Assembly: GCA_013398295.1 (NCBI GenBank)
Contig: VZSF01007904.1
Location: forward strand, 590,490 to 654,489
Length of the DNA: 64,000 nt
Origin: Chionis minor
Taxonomy: Eukaryota > Chordata > Aves > Charadriiformes > Chionididae
Direction: 5' to 3'
Part shown: one piece after another, positions 35,201-50,260 of the stretch
Layout: every line of letters starts with the position of its first letter
Position numbering within the stretch: position 1 is the first letter of the stretch
Notes under the pieces: generated by a model
Told to the model about the DNA's origin: nothing
Databases searched by the model: none
What the model saw: the letters and a program-made list of their open reading frames with translations, nothing else
Position numbers and translations under genes: made by a program

Positions 35201-38200
35201 GTGGCGGGGGGCGGGCGAGGGCAGAAAAAGAAAAAAAACCACCAAGTGCCATTGCTTAATTATTCAGAGTTTCAGCTTCTTCCCTCCCAGGAAAGAAGAA
35301 TCCCAGGGGCTGGAGGACACACTCCAAGGAAGAGGAGGATATGATCCTCTCTGTACTGTAGGAAGCCCTCGGAGTCCAGCCTCTGACTCCAACAACTCAG
35401 CTATTTCAAGTCATCTGTTCAGCACGGTGGGTCCCAGGTACCCGACAGACAGTTTGCTGTTTTGTTTTGGGGACTGTTTTCATGCAGGCAGGAGATGCAC
35501 AAATCCTGCATTTCAGCCTTTGCCACTTCCTGTCCTCCAGAGCAATGTACTATCACTTCCACCACCATCAGCATAGACGTGCCCCCATTTCACATGCAGA
35601 ACCATATATTTCCATTCCTCAAAGGCCCCCTGGGACTGGCACCCCCATCAGGGGAAGAAGGAAACCCCATGTCTGGGATATGCTGTTGAAGAACCGTGAC
35701 AGACCATTGCAGCAAAAAGACGGGTTATTGAACACAACATCTTGAATTTGTGTCATTGGGAGCCACACAGCAGCGTGGCAGGAGCTGTACAACACAGAGG
35801 TAGAGGACCTTGCCCCATCATTTACAAGTCCAGAGTCAGCAAGAAGCATAAGGTGGAGGAGAGCCACAGACCACACGGAGCAGTCCAACATGCCCTGAAG
35901 TGCATTGTCTCAAAAAGAGCCTCAGATGAGGGACACCAAAGCCAGGCTTGCAGCAGTCACATAAGCTTCAGGGCAGTGCAACCCTAGCCTCGTGAGCCAA
36001 AGAGGACCTATCATGTGATGGAGATGTTTTGGCAAGCATCCCTTGGCTATATAGAAAACAGTTCTTAAAACTGCACACCCAGAGCAGAGTTTTCCCTCCC
36101 TCTCTCCTCCACCCCCCTCTTTCTGAGGATGGCAGGCGAGGAGCAAACGCTGGGTTTATTCATCCCCTCTTCACTGATTGCAGCGTGCGTCACCAACCGC
36201 ATGAGTGTGGGAGGTGCAAGCGTGCATCATAGTCAAATCACCAGCCTTTCAGCTTAGTAACACCTTGGGGGGTTGCAGGATCTCTTCCCCTTTTTCAAAA
36301 TAAAAACAGGAGAGGAAATAAATGTTACAACAACATAAACCAAAAAAAGAAAAAAAAAAGAAAACCTCCACAGCAGGAGATGAAGGAAAAAAACAACACC
36401 TGGAAAATAAAACCATCTCATTTTGTTTTGCATGAGGCAGAAGAGAGAAGATGTCAAGGATGGGAGGTGTATGGTAAAGACCCTGGACGAGGGTTGCACC
36501 GGCCCCAGGGAAGGTCAGTGCCACCATTCTCTGGCCAGGCTTATACACAGCCAGGGCACCAGCCACCAAATCCCAGAAAGCTCTGCAAGACGGCATTTAA
36601 AGTAAACACGCCACTTGACCAGCACTGACCATTTCCATGAGCAGCTGTGCATTTTAGGAGGAAGGTTTGAAGGTTCAAGATGGACCCCTGGAGAGAGCTT
36701 GAACCTAGAGCTGGGCAGTTTCACTGCTGGCAGTCCCCATGGGCTCAGCCTTTGCAAACCAGACTCCCCAGCCCCAACAGCCACCACCAGTGGGTCCTGC
36801 CACCAGCTCCCATAGGCAGCTCCAGAGACAGACTTTCCTTCCACCATGGGCGAAGACTGCTGCACACTTGCTCTCTGACATTTTTATCCCCTGGAGAGCT
36901 GACCCAGGCATGCTGATCAGGCAGACACGTATCTAGGCTCCTGTTAGAGAGGAGGCATTTTGTTTGCTCAGTAGTTGAAAGCAGCCCCAGCAGATCCACA
37001 GCAGTCCACAGATATAATGGCTGTACTAGCTACGAGGGAGACCCTGCTGTCCAGACCAGGGGGCTTGCAAAACCTGGGACCTTCCTACACAAGAGAATGC
37101 AACAGTGAGATCAGTCAATCACCTTGTGATGAAGACCCCAAAAATGCGAGTGCTTAGCACCCATAGGAGAAGGAAAAGAGCACAGCAGACATCTCCAACA
37201 GGGGAGAAGAACCTGGCTTTGAGATGCACAAGAGGATTCCTTTATAGCAGGATATGACGGACCATTTCTAGACAAGGAGGTACAGAGATTTTACATCTGA
37301 ATGGCATTAAGAGGAACAGCACAGCCTATACAGACTCATGTCCCCTGCTTGGGAGCCAGGAAAGCAGGTAGGAGACTGTTCATCCCATGTTATAGTGAAC
37401 TTTCCCATAGCCCATAGTTTTGTGATATTTCGCTATAGAAAACCCTGATGCTTTGAGAAGATACAGCATTCAGCAGGGTTGCACATACCTCATGAGGGCC
37501 ATAAAATACCTTCATAGCAAGAGTCTGCTAGCAATGACCTGTGCAAACTTTGCCATTACCTCTCATTTTCCACCAGTGCCTGCTCTGCAGCCTGAGCATG
37601 CAGATCACCATTCCTGCAGCGTGCTGACAGTTGGGTGCTAGGGCCATCAAACCCACCCCAAAACGGAGCTACATCCTGGCCCAGGTGGCAAGCAGAGCTT
37701 GAGGCTGGCTGATGGGACGCTGCTGACCGGGATGCTGCCAGCCTGCACACAGCCACGTGCTGCCAGGCGCCAGCTCCTCTGCCACGAGCTGCCCGTGCTG
37801 AGGAGCCCACGCTCCAGCAGGCAGATGATGTTTTTCTGAATGCGTCCCCATTTATAATGAGACATTACTCACAAGCTGGAGAATAAAATAGAATAATAGC
37901 ATCTATCAGCATTAGTCATGTTTTAAATGCATACCTTTCAGAGCAGCACGGGATTTGATAGGATAATCTTCCAATAGACATGTAGGAAGTTTTCATTGAG
38001 GGACACAGCCCTGTTGGCAAATTACAGCTTGCTGCTCTTTGTGCTGCTACGCTGAATGTTGCTGTCAGGGGGGTTGAAACTTGGAGCAGGGTGGGAGAGG
38101 GGGTCCACAGCCCCTTACAAATAGATTTGGAGCAAAACAACAGGTTTTAGGAGTATTACAAACTCCAGGTACCACAGTTGTTTTGGCTCTTGGTGTAAGG

Positions 38201-39776
38201 TCATACCTGACACACAAGGGCTTTTTCTTCCCCTTCCTCTACTGTTTGACTCCAACATCCTCAGTAGATGTATTCCCCTGCCCAAAAAAACCCTGTGTTG
38301 CTGAAAAAGAACATGCACCAATTCAGAATAAAAACCTCATTTTTTGCACATGTAGAATCAGGGCTCAAACTTCTGTAAGCAAGGAATGTGACGGCCTCCC
38401 ATAAGGGTCATGTTTGGGATGCCTTACTAGAAGGTGCTGGGAATTTTGCAAGGAAGACAATTAAGCTGTGAGTATGCAACTTTGTCTCAAAATTATTCAC
38501 TTACACATCTGTTTTGATGATCCCCTGACAAAACGCAGAAACCCAGTTGTGGGGAAAGCCCAGCTCTCCAGCATCCTATCTGAGGTCTACCCTTCTGGGG
38601 AGCCAGCGCCGCGAGACAAACTGGCTCAGCACCAGGACCACTGTGTTTTGTTTGAGAAAATTGATTGCAATATTTCAGCTCTGTGAAAAACTTGTATTTT
38701 TTTTTTCCCCGTGCCCATATTTGAGGCATGGCAAAATCTGCCATGGAGTCTTTTCTTTAAGCTTAAGGAAATGATGGACAGGAAATTTGGTTCTCAGTCA
38801 GATGCTCTTAACCAATTTCAGCAGTGGCAAGACACAAGAGAATAGCAATTTTGCACAGCAGTGCAGCGATGTTCCTTGTAGCCTCCTACCAATTTGAGAA
38901 AGGCATTCTGTTTGAGAATGCCTTCCGCATTAACAAAGCGGAACAGAGGAGGTAGGAGAAGGGCCCAATGCCTTGCACCCTGATCAAGGGAGGACCCTCC
39001 GGTATGCTGACTTACCCAGGATAAGGGTGTTTTGGTCTTGGTGACTGCCAGTCCCAGGTGAACGCAGACACCCATGGCCAGTGGAAGCAGTCAGCCAGCT
39101 CCACATCCTTCAGGCTTCCAGCCCTGTTAGAAAACAGACAGCCTCCAGGAAAGTAAAAACCCACAGGGTGCCCTTGCCCTCGTATGAAAAAGAAAAAGGG
39201 GTAGAGAAAAGTAAAAAGGTAAGAGAAAGAAGTGCATAAGGATGTTGAATTTCAGCTGGCCTTGCACAGTGGGGACTGATGTCCTCAGTCATAGGTGAGC
39301 CACGAGCAAGCCTGCCCATCTGTGCGGCAGGGTGATGAGGTTTGGGGGCCTCTCAATGCCCAAGAGAGGGATTAAAATAACCCTCTCTTCACAGGGTGGA
39401 CCCACAAGTTCATGGTGTGACTTGGGTTCCTTCTGTACCTGCGAAGGTCCCTTGCACCACTCCAAAGAGGCAAAACGCTTGATTTTTCCCTTGGCAGTGC
39501 TGTGCCTGCTACAATGCCAGCGCAAAAATTTGGAATAGCAGAAACAAGATCCTCCCTCCCCTTTTCTTTTGCATCCAGAGAGAGAATGAATTAGGAAAAG
39601 AAACAGCCCATTGATGTGTCAGAGCTTTCAACAAGAGGGACAGTGTCCCCTGCACACATCTCCCCATCTCTCCAGGGAACACAGACCTGACTGGCACATC
39701 AGGGCTGCAGACTCTGGTCCCTGCTGCAGAGAGGAGGTGGGAGAGCAACAACTTCCCCTTTCAACTAAATTGGGGT

Positions 39777-39794
39777 AAAAAAAAAAAAAAAAAG
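39777..39794 (+). repeat. Poly-A run
   Basis: Eighteen consecutive A. No retroposed gene is recognisable upstream of it. Confidence 0.85.
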
Positions 39795-42700
39795 CATCTT
39801 GCACGTTTTCGAGCATGAGACTCCTATACAAATGGTCCCTGCAATGCTTAAACCGTTTGGGCTCCTTCCTTATGCTGTTTCTAAGTTTGAAGAATGCCTG
39901 CTGGGTATGATTAATATTACTCCTCCTACACTTACCCATTACTCCTGACAGCAAAAATTAAAACAGGAGCTTCTCTTCATTCAACCCCAACCCACAGCAA
40001 CGTGGTTACATGGGGAAAGTTACTAATAAAAAAAGAGGGAAGATTTGTAGATCTGCTGCATTCACAGTCAGGAGAGGTGTAGCTCTCATTCAGCATCCCT
40101 GATGGATGAAAGATCCCTCACCTCCTCCTGACGGGATGTTTGGCATGAATGTAGCTCAGCCGGGTTTGGGGAGAAAGCTGCAGCAGATGGCACCTTAATT
40201 CAGGTCCCTCTCATGGCAGGGATGCCCATAGGATCACTGCAGCCTTGCTTGCACCAGGCTGTGTTGCTATGGGCACTGCTGCCTAGGAGCAGCCAACAAG
40301 ATGGGGAATAGTGTGGAGTCATCCCAGAGCCTTCAAAATCCAGGTTCTTATTATGCTGCATGTGTTTCTCCCCTCATCTTCCCTCCTTTTGCCTGTTTCA
40401 AATTATCTTTCACCATTGAATAAAATGTTATCCTTAATCAAAGCACTCTTGGCAGACGTGTTAACTCGTGTATTCAAACCGAAGTTTAACCACAGGTGGG
40501 GGGAGAGGGCATGGCAGCTCAACATAAATCATTACTCCAAGCAATCCCTTATCAGCCCAGCCCTCTGCATACATCCCTGCGTGTCATATCTGATGGGGTG
40601 AGCAGGGGCGACGTTGCAGAGCCCTTCAGGGAGAAGCCTCTCACAATCCATAAAAGGGTGTTTTCCCCATGACACAGTAAGTCGATCTGTATTAACCTTC
40701 TGATACCTGCTGCTGGTAGGAGCAAACCCACCACAATTTACTACAGGATCCGGGGCTACACTGACAACTTGTTGACATCTGCAAAGGAGGGGTGTGCCCA
40801 AAGCACTGCCATCACACTGGGAAGAGATGCCTCGGCCCTGCTGCATTTCTGCGGCAGCATGGTGATAACTTGCCTCTGAGCAGGGATGGAGGTGGAGGAG
40901 TGGTGCTGGACTGCAGCCTCACTGATGCAAGAGCAGTTTTTGTAATCCTGCCCAGGTTTCCAGGGGGAGACTTATTCTCCAGGTGGGATGGTCTTGACAC
41001 AGCACTACCATGACAGCCTTTTCCAACATAAGGGTGTGGGGAGGATGGAACAAGAGCATGCTGTTTTCCATCTCAAGGGAGACTCAAGGTCTCACCTACA
41101 TAAAGGACAGCAGGACATTCCCAACTTCCAAGCAGGCTCCTCCAGCATATATCCCAGAAGGCAGGGTAGCCACCAAAGTCCACTCCACCCCGCAGGAAAA
41201 CAGCAGGGTCCTGAGAACTTCTATGTTTCACCTCAAACACGTGCAAAAACCTTCAAAGACTTTCCAAGGTTGCTCAGCATCCTAAACTAGAGCATTAAAA
41301 GTACCAAACAGCTCCAGAACTCAGCATGGTTCCTTTAGAGCAGGTCACCATGGTCTGCTGATATCAAAAGTTAAACCCAAGGAAGCCCGAGGGATTAGCC
41401 AGAGCAGCCCATAATTTGATTTGTTGTGAGGATCCATGTCTCGCAGAAGGATCTTTCTCAGACTCTGCAGAGGTTGTGTTAACCCTCCTGACTTGGGACT
41501 ACATCCCAATACAGCGGAGTCGATGACAAAGTATAAGATCCACTCTTGCAGTATCTATTGCAAGTGGACAAGAAGTTGTATCCAAGGGCAGCATCCTAGG
41601 CTTATTTTTGTGCCTTTTTTGTTTGGCCTGTGGGTTGCATGAGTCCCGGGGAGACTAAGGCAAGCCTCAGACCTTCTTTCCCTTGAAACAGGCAGCTTCT
41701 GGCTGAGAAAACACTTGGAGCCACCTGGATCCACTGAGCTCCCACAGGCATTTGTAGATACCATCCATCCCAAACTCAGCAGAGTCATACCCTGACTTTT
41801 GGCCCACCAAGGACCCCTTCGCATCTTTATTTTGCAAGAAGCTCAAATTGGAAGATAAATACACATTGCCCCCTCCAAGAAATGCATCATACTGGGCCGA
41901 GGGCTTATTCCCACAGGGCTCAGCACCACGACATCTGATCCCAGATAACCCTCATCATGACAAAGTGGCTTCCACTCATCTTCTGCAAGCAGGGAACCCC
42001 AAGCTACAGCCATAAGCTCCCTACAGAAGTGGTGCCCTATCAACTTTGCCCTGCCAATTTTTGGCTGGGGATGGTGTTTTGCATTTCCTTTACCGTCCCT
42101 GCAAAAAGGGGTGGGGAAGTCAGTATTTCCCCTGTACTTCACTGTCTGGCTTGATTATGACAGATCACTAAATACCAGAGAGTAGAGTTTAGCTTTAATT
42201 CTGGAAAGCTTCAAGGGACACTGTGCTGGAGACATACAATCCTAATGAGCCAGAGATCTCCTTAAGAAAAAAAATAACAAGAAGCATTTTTAATTGCAGC
42301 CCTTTCCCTTCAATTAGCTTCCCCCTCCACTTAAAAGCAGGAACAAGTCATCAGGAATTCAAGGCAAACCTAAGAAAATTGCTGTTCTGCAGCAGCCTGA
42401 GTTTCAGAGACAGGCCAGCAGGAAGCATCTGTGGTACCACTGGCTGCATGGCAGTCACCTGCCAACCACTGCTGCACTCCTCCATGTGTTTTATTTACCC
42501 CCTAAGTGGTGCCATTCCTACCGTCACATGAGAGCAGTAGTTGGCTCATCTGTGATGCATTAACACCTAAGGAATAGCAGCCAAATCTAAGCTAAGCTGG
42601 TGATACAGTAGGCTTGGGGGCTTTCCCCCTCCCTCCACATGCCAGGTAAAGCTGGATAAGCACTTTCAAAACCCTGGAAATCCTCTATGGCCCATACCAC

Positions 42701-45700
42701 AAGGCAAAGCCTCCCTACTCCAGCTCCATCGCCACCCCAGCTCAATCACCGCAATAACTGGATGTCCTAAAACCCCACAGGTCTGCTGCCACACAAATAA
42801 AGTTAATTCCTGCCTTACACAAAGCACCTTTACAGGGCAGGTGTAGAGGGGGAAAAGACGCTGAAGAACAACTACATTCTTCTTTAATGAGTATAAAGAG
42901 CAAAATGGAGTCAAGTAAGTCTGGTTCTGGTGACATTTGTCTAAGTACATGAAGATTGGTATAAGCTAAAGTAAGACAAGTAGTTTGAACTCCGTGGGTA
43001 GGTTCCCTCCCCCCAAATTAGTTTTTCATGATGTATTTCAATTTTTTTTTCCCCTGTTACTGGTAGGTTCAAAGGACATGTGGGACAGATTCAACTCAAC
43101 AGTTTGTAAACAGCTGACGTGGGAAGGAGAGGGCACTTAAGTTATTGGAATTGTTTTCATTCAAAAAATGTTTTAAATTAATTCCTCCCCCAACTGCCTG
43201 CTATAAACACCACACAGCCATGTTCCTTCTCTTCAAATGGATCATGCAGACAGATGTGCCTTCTGTTCTTTCACAAACATCAAGGCTGCCTCACTCACTG
43301 TGTAAATGTCAAGGTGCTAATTAATTGTAACGGGAGTCAGCCGAGGACACGTCACAGCTAGGGAACACAACAGCAACGACACAGCAGCATGGAGGAGTCA
43401 CTTCTGTTTTTTAAATAACCCCTCCATACCCTCTACAGAATGGAATGATCAGTGCAGCATTGCAGGGACCAGCCGGTCCCTGAACTGCCAGCAGGAATGG
43501 GTGGCATCTGGCTGCTAAGCAGGAGGTACCCCTTCCCTATGCAGCCAAGGGAGACCATCCCCAGGCTCGCATACTGTGGTGCACATCTGTAACCGGGGAA
43601 AAAGGAGACCGTGGACAAAGGACTTGTAATCAATTTGCCATGCAGCCTTGCCGCTGAGTCTATAATCTCTATTTTTGTAATAAACACCCATCCCTTCTTC
43701 TCCAGGGTGACACCAGCAAGTCAGATGCACCAGCAAGTCAGAGTCTCACTCCTTGGCAGCTTCAACTCAAGGAAGTCACGGTGTTGTTATATCCATCACA
43801 TCTCCATCAATACTTTACAATTTCCATTCCCCCCTTTACCACACAGTAATATTTTAAGCATCAGGACAGAGATGCCACTTAAGTCCTCTCTGTTTAGACA
43901 GTGCCTGTTGACCATTTAATTACATAGAAATTACCATATAGCACCAAGGTAATTACATGGTGAATACTGTTTCATTGCAAGTGAATACTCCTCTCTTCCT
44001 ACCTGTGATGCAGGCCATGTGGCAAGTCCTTTTGGCTCTACCATGTATGACTGCAGTCATTTATTACAATTATCAAGCCATTACAAGGTGGTTACCTGTT
44101 GTGCCTCAAATTACCATTTAGGAAACAAGTGAAAGTAGAGGTGGCACCAGAAAGGTGCCCAGTTGTAGAACAGCAGCCCTGCATAACAGCACCCATCACT
44201 GGTTTCTCCCAATTGTAGCTGTAGAGGAAGGGTAGGAGTAGGCTGACAGATGGAGGAGGTTGGTAGTGGGTAGAAAAGCCCTGATGAATTTGACAAGTGC
44301 TTCCAGGTGTCAAATGGGAGACTCAAGGCATTTCATCTCAGCAGCAACCAACTCAGTTTCCATCAAAAGCAAGGAACATTTATAAGCCTTCCTCCTCCAT
44401 GCACTCCTTCACAGCCCTCCGCTCACCACTCATGCCCAACCAAGATAGGGTCATACCTGCTGGCACAGCAGTGCAGGGGATAGATCCTGTGCACGTGGGG
44501 CAGAAGGGATTCTTTTGGTGTGGTCACTCACTCCACAGCCCCAGGATCCCTGCTGGCCATCTCAGCTCAGGCACAACCGTCCACTTGCCATATCTTTGCT
44601 ATTAGCAAGCCGACCTGAGTAGCAAGACCTGAGCAGCTCCATGGTGGCTGTCACCCTGCAGTCCCACCAAGGCTTTACCAGGGGATGCAGTGCAGTCCCA
44701 CACAGAGGCTCTGATCCTTGTTACTCAGGCTGGTTCTTCACCAGATGAACAATCAACCACAACATGGGTCCCTTTCTACCAGGCAGAGAAAAGCTTCAGA
44801 AATCCTCTTTCCCGAACTAGTAGGAGTGCGAAGTTATTAAATGTTATTTCGCATTATTTATTGCTTCCCCTGCCTCTGTGAGCAGCTGTCTCCTGGCTCT
44901 CGCTCATGTTTGGAGCTTGCTGGAAGCATCCCTGGGTTGCCCTTTCTGTTCTTCGGCAAGCTGACTTTCCCAAGGACTCCCTTCTGCACTTCCCTGCAGG
45001 AAACAAAGAAAGCACTGCCTCCTCCACTGGCTCATAATCCTTTATTCAAACATACGGATTATTTAAACATAAGTAGGGATTTCATACTGGGTTTTAGAAT
45101 GCAAGCAACTCAAGAGTATTAAATTTCACCATTTTATCTTTAGCATGTTAAGTCCTAACACCCTGCCACACAGAAACAGAGCGGCAACGCCGAGCACTGG
45201 AGGAACGATCACTCTTCCAGCCCAGAGACAGAGCTCAACGCCTTCCATTGAGTGGGAAAATGCAGTCATCAGAAGCCAACGAACGGTCCCTGGCTGTGAG
45301 TGGGGGTGTAGATCCTATGCACTGCTTCTCCCACCCTCCCAGCTTGGCTCTTGGCTCCCTCTGTCCCAGGACATCATTCAACCACCAACTCCAAACCTCT
45401 CCTCTTGGTATACTTTATGCCAAGTCCCAGGTTGCACTGTACTGTTGGGTCACCACTTCAATGCCAGAGAAACACCTCTGGCTGCTGAGGTTGTGCCATG
45501 GTGTCCAAAGGCTGAGCTTGCATTTTCCCTCTCTTTGGCCTGCAGCCTTTTCCTAGAAGTCACAAAGAAGCCAAATTTCAGCTACATCTGTGAGCAGGAA
45601 ATAGCACAACGATCTGGAGCCTGGATCCTCAGTAAATGAGATAATGTCAATGAAAAAAATAAAAGGAAGAGCACTGGGATATTGCTAAATTGAAGACGTA

Positions 45701-48652
45701 TAGCAGCACGTCAATACCAGGCATGCTGTTTTGTAGGACCCTGTAGCTCTGCAAGGAAGATGCGGAGAATCACACAGACCTGCTGCAGTGGCAGGAAGGT
45801 AGAGGAGATGCTTTTGCCAGAGGAACACGCTTAACCACCAGCAAGACCAAGTCCTCCCAGTGACCCACACCAGCACAAGCTTGCTGGATTCTTACACTCC
45901 CCAGTGCTGGCTGACTGAGCCAGTGCCACCTGCATCAGGAGGGTCAGTTGGTTTAGCACCACTGCTAGAGCAGGAAGACCCAACAACATGGGACTGTTAT
46001 CAAAGGCTGCAGCATGTCTCTGCAGGCGCTGAGGACTCCACTTATCTTTTCAATTTGCTGCCCAGTTAGTACTGCTGCAAGGGAACCTTTGACAATGCCT
46101 GCAGCCCTGGATGGAGGTGTGGGACACAAGCAGGTCTCTCTAGCAGCCATAGAGGAACCCAGGGCACTGTGGTGCATGAACAAGGGTCTTGGAGCTGAAA
46201 TGATCAGGCTGTTCACCAGCCCAGGGTGCACCAGCAGGACTGGCTGACACATGACTGCTCTGAGAACATGCAAGAGGAGTATTTCACTCAGCTGAGACTG
46301 CTAGAGCCAGGTTACACCACTGCCTTGCCAACACCCACCCCAGAGTACAGCCATGCTCCATCCCTGGCAGCACTGCCCCAGCCCAGCTAGCCAGACCAAT
46401 GGCCAGGCCAACAAGGGAGAAAGCCTTTACTTACACATTTAACCCTAGTGCAAACATCCTGCTTATAAGCGCATAAATGCACACTTATGCGCTCTCTGAA
46501 GCCCTGAGCAGCAAATGCTCACTAAGGAACACGTTTCCCACCCCCCACTCTCTCACTTTTCCAGCAAGCCCACGTATCAGCCTGTCTCATAACTTCTTAC
46601 CCAACTGACCCCCTCTTTCCCAGAGACCTATTTCCCATTTTACCAGCCTAAAAACCCCAATATGACTCTGACTCTTTACCTCCTGCACCTATCTTGCACG
46701 TGTAGCTCCAGCAGCCTGCAGGAGCATTCATAGCCCCTGCTGATGCCACAGCTCTCCTATGACCTTCATTAGTCTACAGCCCCCTGCTCCTCCAGCCATC
46801 ACTGCAAATACTGCCCAAACAGTTACAATAGCCCTACCCTTCCTTTTAAGCCTGTTGTTCATCAGCAGTTTTTAATTGGGCACTTGATTACAGCCTGGGT
46901 AGATAATGAAGCACCTCATTAACCCCTTCCCAGCAATAAGGGTGGGATGTGTTCATCTATCTGGTTGGGGTACGAGGGTATTCCATGCCCTCTTTTAAAT
47001 CTGTCTCTGCCAACAGCAGAAATCTCATCATGGAGGGATGGAAAGGTGCTCTGACAGCTGCAGGTGGCTCCCAGTTCACGATGGGGCAAGCACAAGCATG
47101 TAGGGATGGAGGTGCAGGACATCATGGAACACTCAACTCCCCAAAACCGGGGGGGTGCCACCCAGGGCCCTGCAGCTGGTGTCCCTGTATACAGAAATTG
47201 CTCCATGTGCTGGGCACCATGCAGCTCCAGGGCCATGATGTCGTGGGGGGCCCATGTGTGCATCCCCAAAACATACTGTGCCCCTATGTGGGAGCCCCTT
47301 TTCTCCAGCACAGCCTTGTGAGCATGTGTGCGCACCTGGGAGCCAAAATAATGAAGCCGTGTGGGAGGGAGGTGGGCTCTGACTCACCCACTGCTCCAAA
47401 ATACCCTTTTATCTGGAGGAATCAGCTTTTTCCTTTGCTTTAAAGAGGGCTTTGAAGGGGTGTCCCCCCACCCAAAACCTGAAGCATCTTACTGGTAGTG
47501 TAGCAGGTGGTAAGAGCCCGCGTGCCCCATGGTATAGCACAATTTTATACTGAAAGGAAAGGAGAAGCATCAGAGGCCGCCGTGCTGCTGAGCTGGGGGT
47601 GCTCTTGCAATGTTTGGGGTTTTCTCCCCAAAATACTACCTCTCTCCAAATCCTCTAGTGACTCGGCCAATGTCACTGCAATGCAGCCAGACAGCTTAGG
47701 TGCATCCCTGGGCATGTCTGCTTCTCCTTGTAGACCTTCTGTGGATGTAATACTCTCTGTGAAATAAGAGCAATGAAAAATTAACGTGATATTATGAAAA
47801 TGTAAGATCTCACATCCTAAGCCAGAGAACTCACTCCAGCCAAAGAAAGAGCTGGAGGTGGCTTCAGTGTGTGGCGTGTGGAGGGACTCATGGTGAGTGC
47901 AATACAGAAGTACACGATCCTCAAGAGGATGCTAGACAGTATCCACAAAGATAAAATTTCTGAAATAATGGGAAATAAGCTCCATGCTTTGGACAGTGAA
48001 CGACAGCAGTATGTAACTGGGGGGTGGAGGAGAGTCTCCATCATGTCGAGAGTTTCTAGTCAGGACAGAGCATGTTGGCACAGAAAAAGGTGTTGCCTGG
48101 GCTGACTGGCTGCTCTTCCCTGGACATTGCAAAGAAGGCTTGATGGTCCAAACAGCCTCACCATTGATTTCTACTTCACACTGGTGTGTGCTGAGCTGCA
48201 CATCACTGCTTGCATATTCGGGCTGGCTGTGTCGGGGAAGTACATGGTCCCTGAGCACAGGCATGTCACAGGGTAGCCCAGTCCATCCTTCCTGTAGGGC
48301 AGGTATCTGTCTGCAGCCTGGCGTAACACATGCAAAGTGAAATGGCCACCCTGTTTACTGTGATCATCGTTAAGCTCATCCCAGAGCTACTCTGCTTAAG
48401 CACCATCCTCTTCACTCTCTGTGAACATCCTGCATTTTCTTTATAGAAAGGTCTTCATATAATTGGGCATGAAAACACTTAGTAAAAGGTCTCTTCGTAG
48501 GTGCCATCAATCCTTCTTTTTCATATTCCTTCCCTCCTTTGATTCTACCCAATTAGCCTGTCACAGATAAGCTGTATTTCTTCTTCTAAAAGAGATAGTA
48601 TTTATTGTTGATTCTGTGCTTGGCACCTGTATTTTCTCTGTTGGTTCTGCGC

Positions 48653-48670
48653 TCCCCCCGCCCCCCCCCC
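48653..48670 (+). repeat. C-rich low-complexity run
   Basis: Cytosine run interrupted by one G. Simple sequence. Confidence 0.8.
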
Positions 48671-50260
48671 AGCTTCAATGGCTCTGTATCATGATCGTGC
48701 AGCTTGTTTACTCATCTCTGACTCTGAAAGTTGACACTGTGCTCAAAGAAACCACCCTCCAGCACATCTCTCCATCCATTACTGCACACTAACTTTGCTG
48801 CTCTCACTTTTGGCACTACAGTACAACAGCAATCCTATAATATGGTCATCTTCACACAACTTCAAACCAAGCATCTTTATTAGCAGGTGCTAAATTGCTG
48901 CTCCAGCTGCTGAATGGTAACAATTAACTCAATTAACATCTAAACAGATGTAATTTTTGAGGAAACGAACAACATTAATAACCACCAAAAGCGGAAAAAT
49001 GCTGCAATTACAAATGTGGAAAAAATCATGCACAGCTACAGACAGGCGTGTGCTGTTTCCAATGTCCCCTGGAGAGCTGTTAGAGCACAGCCCTTTCTCT
49101 GAGTGTTGGCAGTACGTGCAGCTCATAATATGCATCATACTTGCTGCTACGGTCGAGGCTGTATCTGCAGCACAGCTTGTATCTGCAAAAAGGTTTAAGA
49201 GGTATGGGCTTCGTTTGTCATTCAGAGGCCCCACACATGTTGCAAATACAGGGGGATGAGTCCCTTCCAGCAAAAGCAGAACTTTGCCAAAACAGCTCAC
49301 CAAATCACACTGCAAAAGGTGTGCTTGAAAAAATATAGATAGCTTACAAATAATATTTTCTTGCATCTCCCGGCTTCCTGGCTGTTGGTAGGGTATGATG
49401 AGGAGGTACTGAACATGCAGATGTGTCACACGATGCATCAAACTGTAACAATACGTTATTGAACAGTCACATTCTGCAGTTTATAACCCAGACATCCCCA
49501 TGGGCTCCAGCCTTTCACTTCCTGCTCTATCTGACAGCTCTAGAGATAACCTTCCAAGCACTAAAACCACATGGATACAGAATGACCACCTAAACTCATC
49601 ACTGCACCGGCTTCACTTTTGTGGAGTCACATCCTCTCCTACAAAAAAGGCATTCTTAAAGAAACCAGATAAAAGCTACAAAGACAAAAAAACCCAGGAT
49701 TCTGCATTGCTCCAGCTCCAGCTTGGTGACCTTTGTTCACCAGGAGTGACCTCCTGTCTGAGCTCTGTGTAGCACGCAGAGACATCTAATGGCAGAAGAA
49801 CAACACTGCGAATGGTGCAACTTAAAATCATGTTGCCGCACTAGAGGAAACTTTGGTGAAAAATGTAAATTCTCAGCCTGAGCAGTGGCTGTGACCTTGC
49901 CCGTTCCCTTCCGGCTCACAGGTCTTGTGAAGGTTTGCGAGATGAGACTTTGCTGCCCCAAATGTTCATGGAAAGGAAGCTTTGTTGCTTCCAATCTGCC
50001 TTTTTTTTTATATCCACAGCTTCTCCCTGCAAACTTAAAGTCTTCAAATTGCCATCCTGGTATGTTTCAGTTATCACAAAGCAGCTATCATTGAGAAAAG
50101 CTTTTCTTGTGTCTGGTGAGAGCTCAGGAAGCTCAGCAGACAGCGTGGTGCCAGGACCCTGGCAGCTCGCCTGTGTTGTCTGCAGAGTTGGATAGCATCT
50201 CCCCACCAGTGCCATGGGGCTGTGGTTAGTACCTGATGTGGGCTGGGGGCGAAGCAGGAG

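Larger units (their letters stand above)
29346..50260. other. Long non-coding region
   Basis: About 21 kb without a recognised gene or mobile element. It becomes GC-richer from about 34 kb. Frames reach 164 codons (45145-45639, 46949-47443), but these overlap open frames on the other strand and have no recognisable motif. Two segments with splice-like borders (30161-30427 and 32114-32273) are listed separately. Simple tracts lie at 34981-35006, 36342-36362 and 39777-39794 (A-rich), and at 48653-48670 (C-rich). A G-rich patch at 35200-35222 could form a G-quadruplex. Confidence 0.6.

Noticed and set aside
45145..47443. Two 164-codon + frames
   Set aside because: GC-rich region with overlapping open frames; no motif and no gene context.
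48929..49441. 170-codon minus frame
   Set aside because: A Cys- and Ser-rich translation with no recognisable domain or promoter, overlapping an open + frame.
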